A stretch of DNA of 47,425 bases from Chthoniobacteraceae bacterium (lineage in GTDB: Bacteria > Verrucomicrobiota > Verrucomicrobiia > Chthoniobacterales > Chthoniobacteraceae): contig CANFTB010000038.1 of assembly GCA_947449735.1 (NCBI GenBank), positions 1 through 47,425 on the forward strand. The letters run 5' to 3'. Below the pieces are notes generated by a model that was not told the DNA's origin, ran no database searches, and saw only the letters and a list, made by a program, of their open reading frames with translations. The translations under genes were made by a program, and so were the position numbers. Below are positions 45,163-47,425 of the stretch, one piece after another; the first letter of the stretch is position 1; the number at the start of each line of letters is the position of its first letter.

Positions 45163-46701
45163 ATGCGCGTCCCATTCCTCGCAATCCTTCTCGCAAGCTC
45201 CCTCCCCGTCTGTGCCGCAACCCGGGAGCGACCCAACATTTTGTTCATCCTTAGCGACGACCAGTCCTACAAGACCGTGTCCTGCTACCCGGAGGCCCTC
45301 CCAGGAGCGCATACGCCTTCCATCGACGCCCTTGCCCGCTCAGGTGTCCGTTTCACCCACTCCTACATGGGCGCCTGGTGCATGCCCTCTCGCGCCACGC
45401 TGCTCACAGGGCGCCACCCCCACGGCGTTGAGTCCATGCGCATGGAGGGCAAATATCCAGCCAGCACCTACGATCCGGAAAAAAGTCCGTTCTGGCCCTC
45501 CGTTTTCCGCGCAAACGGCTACCACACCGCCCACATCGGCAAGTGGCACACCGGCATCGACTCCGGCTTCGGCCGCGACTGGGACTATCAGGTCGTCTGG
45601 AATCGTCCGCTTCACCCTGAAAACGCTGGCAACTACTACAGCGACCAGCTGCTCGCCTTCAACGGCGAGGAGCGGATGACCCCCGGATACTCCACCGACA
45701 ATTACACCGCCTGGGCCTGCGATTACATTCAGGGAAAAAACCGCCCCGCAGACAAACCCTGGTACCTCTGGCTCTGCTACGGCGCCATCCACGGCCCAAC
45801 CACGCCCGAGAAACGCCACAAGGGCGCCCACAGCTCTGACGCCGTCCGCGTGCCCTCCGACATTCTCCCCCCCCGCCCAGGAAAACCAGACTACCTCAAC
45901 GCCACGCAATCCTGGGCGAAAAACAACCTCGGCATGCTGGTCACCACCAAAAGCGGAGAGTCGTTCGGGGACGACTCGGGAAAAAACCAGAAGACCTACG
46001 CCGACTATATTCACCAAGTGCTTGAGTGCGTCGAGGCCTTGGACGAAGGGGTTGGCAAAGTGTTGCAGGCTCTCAAAGCGAGCGGGCAGCTTGAAAACAC
46101 GCTGGTAGTTTTCACCGCCGACCAGGGCTTCGCCATGGGGGAACACGGGTTCCGCACGAAACTCGCCCCCTACGACGCAAACTACCGCGGCCCGCTCATC
46201 GTCTCCCAACCGGGTACGCTTCCCCAAGACAAGGTGTGCCGGAAGCCGGTGAACGCCGCGGACCTCGTCGCGACCTTCAGCGCGGCAGCGGGCGTTCCCA
46301 TTCCATGGAAGACACACGGCAGGGACCTCGGCCCCCTGCTTCGCGATCCCGAGAAGGCGCCTTGGCCGCATCCCTGCTTCTTTGAGGCCACGGGCGACCA
46401 CTTCGGTAGCGACGTGAACCGGGTTGTCTCGGCTTCTCCCGAACGCGCCGAACATCACAACGTCCCGTGGTACGCCGCCCTGAACGCCGGCAGGTACAAG
46501 TACATCCGATACCTCAAGCCGGGAGTTCCAGAGGAACTCTACGACCTCCAAAACGACCCAGAGGAACTGAAAAACCTCGCGGCCGATCCAACCCAACAAT
46601 CCCACCTCGAGAGCCTCAGATTTGCAACCGTCGGCGAACTAAAACGCACTGAGGCCGCCTACGCGGACAACCTTCCCGAAGCACCCAGAAGACTGCCCTG
46701 A
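45163..46701 (+). CDS. Secreted sulfatase (formylglycine type)
   Basis: This exported sulfate-ester hydrolase has 512 residues. The signal peptide MRVPFLAILLASSLPVCAA precedes RPNILFILSDDQ, whose paired Asp residues bind calcium. The active-site signature is CMPSRATLLTGR, with Cys73 to be converted to formylglycine. Further family blocks are HTAHIGKWH, VFTADQGFAMGEHG (metal-binding Asp, then His) and LYDLQNDPEELKNLAADP at the C-terminus. Such enzymes act on sulfated polysaccharides or glycans; the substrate is not readable. No formylglycine-generating enzyme is encoded in the window, so maturation must come from elsewhere in the genome. The YHYH gene follows after 27 bp on the same strand. 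Confidence 0.95.
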   Translation: MRVPFLAILLASSLPVCAATRERPNILFILSDDQSYKTVSCYPEALPGAHTPSIDALARSGVRFTHSYMGAWCMPSRATLLTGRHPHGVESMRMEGKYPASTYDPEKSPFWPSVFRANGYHTAHIGKWHTGIDSGFGRDWDYQVVWNRPLHPENAGNYYSDQLLAFNGEERMTPGYSTDNYTAWACDYIQGKNRPADKPWYLWLCYGAIHGPTTPEKRHKGAHSSDAVRVPSDILPPRPGKPDYLNATQSWAKNNLGMLVTTKSGESFGDDSGKNQKTYADYIHQVLECVEALDEGVGKVLQALKASGQLENTLVVFTADQGFAMGEHGFRTKLAPYDANYRGPLIVSQPGTLPQDKVCRKPVNAADLVATFSAAAGVPIPWKTHGRDLGPLLRDPEKAPWPHPCFFEATGDHFGSDVNRVVSASPERAEHHNVPWYAALNAGRYKYIRYLKPGVPEELYDLQNDPEELKNLAADPTQQSHLESLRFATVGELKRTEAAYADNLPEAPRRLP

Positions 46702-46728
46702 CGCGCCACGGCCGCCCCCTCCTTTCCA

Positions 46729-47313
46729 ATGAACCCGATGACATGGAACACTCTGCCGGCCGTCCTGGGATTGTGCCTCGCCGCCGGAATCCTCTTTCCG
46801 GGAAATACCCCGGGAGAAACCGCCTCTAAAAACTCCGTGCGCATCAGCGAGGAGAGCGGCTTCCGGGTGGTGGAATCCAACGGATGGCCAGACCACGCGC
46901 CGGGCGCTTTTCCGCGGCGAGGCAACCCGAACACGGTTTCGACTCAGAGCTACCGTTTCAAAATGCCCCTGCATCCCGTTCCAGAACCCAGCCCGGTTCG
47001 GCGCGGAGGCTGGTGGTGGGGCGTCGCGGTGAATGGAGTTCCTTTTGAACCTGGCACGGCGGAAACATGGAACAACGACCCTAACTGGCGCTACGAGGCG
47101 GCCACAGGGTTCCTCGACTTGGGACTCGACGAACACCACGCGCACGTCCAGCCCAACGGCTCCTACCATTACCACGCACACCCCACCGGACTCGCCCAAT
47201 TGCACGGCGGCGACTCCGAAAGAATGCTTCTCTTGGGATGGGCCGCGGACGGTTTCCCGGTTTATTCTGAGCGCGCCTGGCGTGCTCCCCAAAACTTGAT
47301 CCAGTTGTTATGA
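46729..47313 (+). pseudogene. YHYH-domain protein truncated by an IS element
   Basis: This exported protein has a signal peptide (TWNTLPAVLGLCLAAGILFPG). It carries YHYH-domain hallmarks: RRGGWWWGVAVNGVPFEPG, DEHHAHVQPNGSYHYHAHPTG and LLLGWAADGFPVY. The family is secreted, common beside sulfatases in marine bacteria, and without a proven reaction. Normal members continue for several dozen residues after the DGFPVY block. Here the reading switches to SERAWRAPQNLIQLL and stops at 47313, where an IS3-type element begins. The junction therefore lies about 47281-47311. It was probably co-transcribed with the sulfatase before the insertion. Confidence 0.78.
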
Positions 47314-47347
47314 GAGTCGGCGGCGCGTAAGCGTCGCCCAACTCTCA
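47311..47347 (+). other. Long hairpin in front of the transposase gene
   Basis: TGAGAGT pairs with ACTCTCA and GGCGGCGC pairs with GCGTCGCC (one G-U pair) around a GTAA tetraloop, with a small internal bulge. It ends two bases before the transposase ATG at 47350. It could block read-through translation into the transposase or be part of the element's terminal structure. Confidence 0.75.
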
Positions 47348-47349
47348 AG

Positions 47350-47425
47350 ATGAAACGCAAACGCCACACCCCTGAAGAGATCATCAAAAAGCTGCGTGAA
47401 GCAGCAACACTGCTGGCTGGAGGCC
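47350..47425 (+). CDS. IS3-family transposase OrfA, partial
   Basis: Only 25 codons are in view before the window ends. They read MKRKRHTPEEIIKKLREAAT and then LLAGG, the standard opening of the IS3-type OrfA helix-turn-helix (HTH_Tnp_1), which binds the element's ends. The full element would normally carry a second gene (OrfB, a DDE integrase) in an overlapping frame joined by frameshifting. Whether this copy is intact cannot be seen. Confidence 0.85.
   Translation, partial: MKRKRHTPEEIIKKLREAATLLAGG

Larger units (their letters stand above)
47311..47425 (+). mobile_element. Left end of an IS3-family insertion sequence
   Basis: The sequence from about 47311 to the window edge contains a strong hairpin and then the start of an IS3-type transposase gene, directly after a disrupted host gene. 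The exact outer end and any target-site duplication cannot be fixed, because the other end lies outside the window and the terminal repeat is not identified. An end slightly further left (for example at TGATCC, 47298) is possible. Confidence 0.7.

Noticed and set aside
45340..46605. 421-codon open frame antisense to the sulfatase
   Set aside because: The sulfatase has a signal peptide and full active-site motifs; the antisense frame has low-complexity Val/Gly-rich sequence and no recognisable motif.

Overview
The window looks like chromosomal DNA of a high-GC member of the Verrucomicrobiota, most likely from the Opitutae side. This rests on gene content: a paired DUF1549/DUF1553 cytochrome protein and DUF1501 protein with an ECF sigma factor upstream, a GreA factor carrying the long N-terminal extension otherwise known from Chlamydia, a secreted sulfatase, a YHYH protein, and many secreted or Tat-type proteins. 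Almost no start codon has a Shine-Dalgarno sequence in front of it. No tRNA, rRNA, CRISPR array or phage module was seen. Assignments are by reading motifs; no database search was run.

Layout. 1-564: an 11-bp tandem repeat at the edge, then apparently non-coding DNA. 565-4771: mpl (peptidoglycan recycling) and ppsA (PEP synthase). 4836-8899, minus strand: a PAS-AraC regulator followed by a HAD phosphatase, a deoxyhypusine-synthase-fold protein and a HldE-like PfkB sugar kinase. This is the best candidate here for an undescribed pathway. 8914-9875: a Spy/CpxP-like periplasmic protein and a DUF2237 protein. 9981-15788, minus strand: an SGNH hydrolase, a DUF1501 protein, a large cytochrome/DUF1549/DUF1553 protein, then a deletion scar that joins a truncated ECF sigma factor to the last about 60 codons of a lost upstream gene. 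16020-21335: a sugar-nucleotide operon with a GalU-like nucleotidyltransferase, a 1121-residue GHMP-kinase/UGPase-type fusion and a Tat-exported Gfo/Idh/MocA oxidoreductase.

21480-24488: purB, an exported methyltransferase-like protein and prmA. 24448-26661: a CopA copper ATPase that overlaps prmA tail to tail. 26745-31632: a core block of long GreA, eno, an FtsB-like division protein and prfB. prfB has the classical programmed +1 frameshift. 31774-37597: a secreted unknown protein, the large single-chain purL on the minus strand, and another secreted unknown. 37628-40283: an RluD-type pseudouridine synthase, a GYF/Yip1 membrane protein and coaD. 40368-44021: the conserved yceD-rpmF-plsX-fabH run followed by tatD, with a good intrinsic terminator between rpmF and plsX. 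44221-47425: a secreted unknown protein, a sulfatase, and a YHYH gene cut short by an IS3-family element that runs off the right edge.

How the genes work together. Housekeeping genes (cell wall, purines, translation, fatty-acid initiation, glycolysis) alternate with accessory modules for sugars and secreted enzymes. The sugar kinase plus phosphatase cluster and the kinase/nucleotidyltransferase fusion operon both point to activated-sugar metabolism with unidentified substrates.
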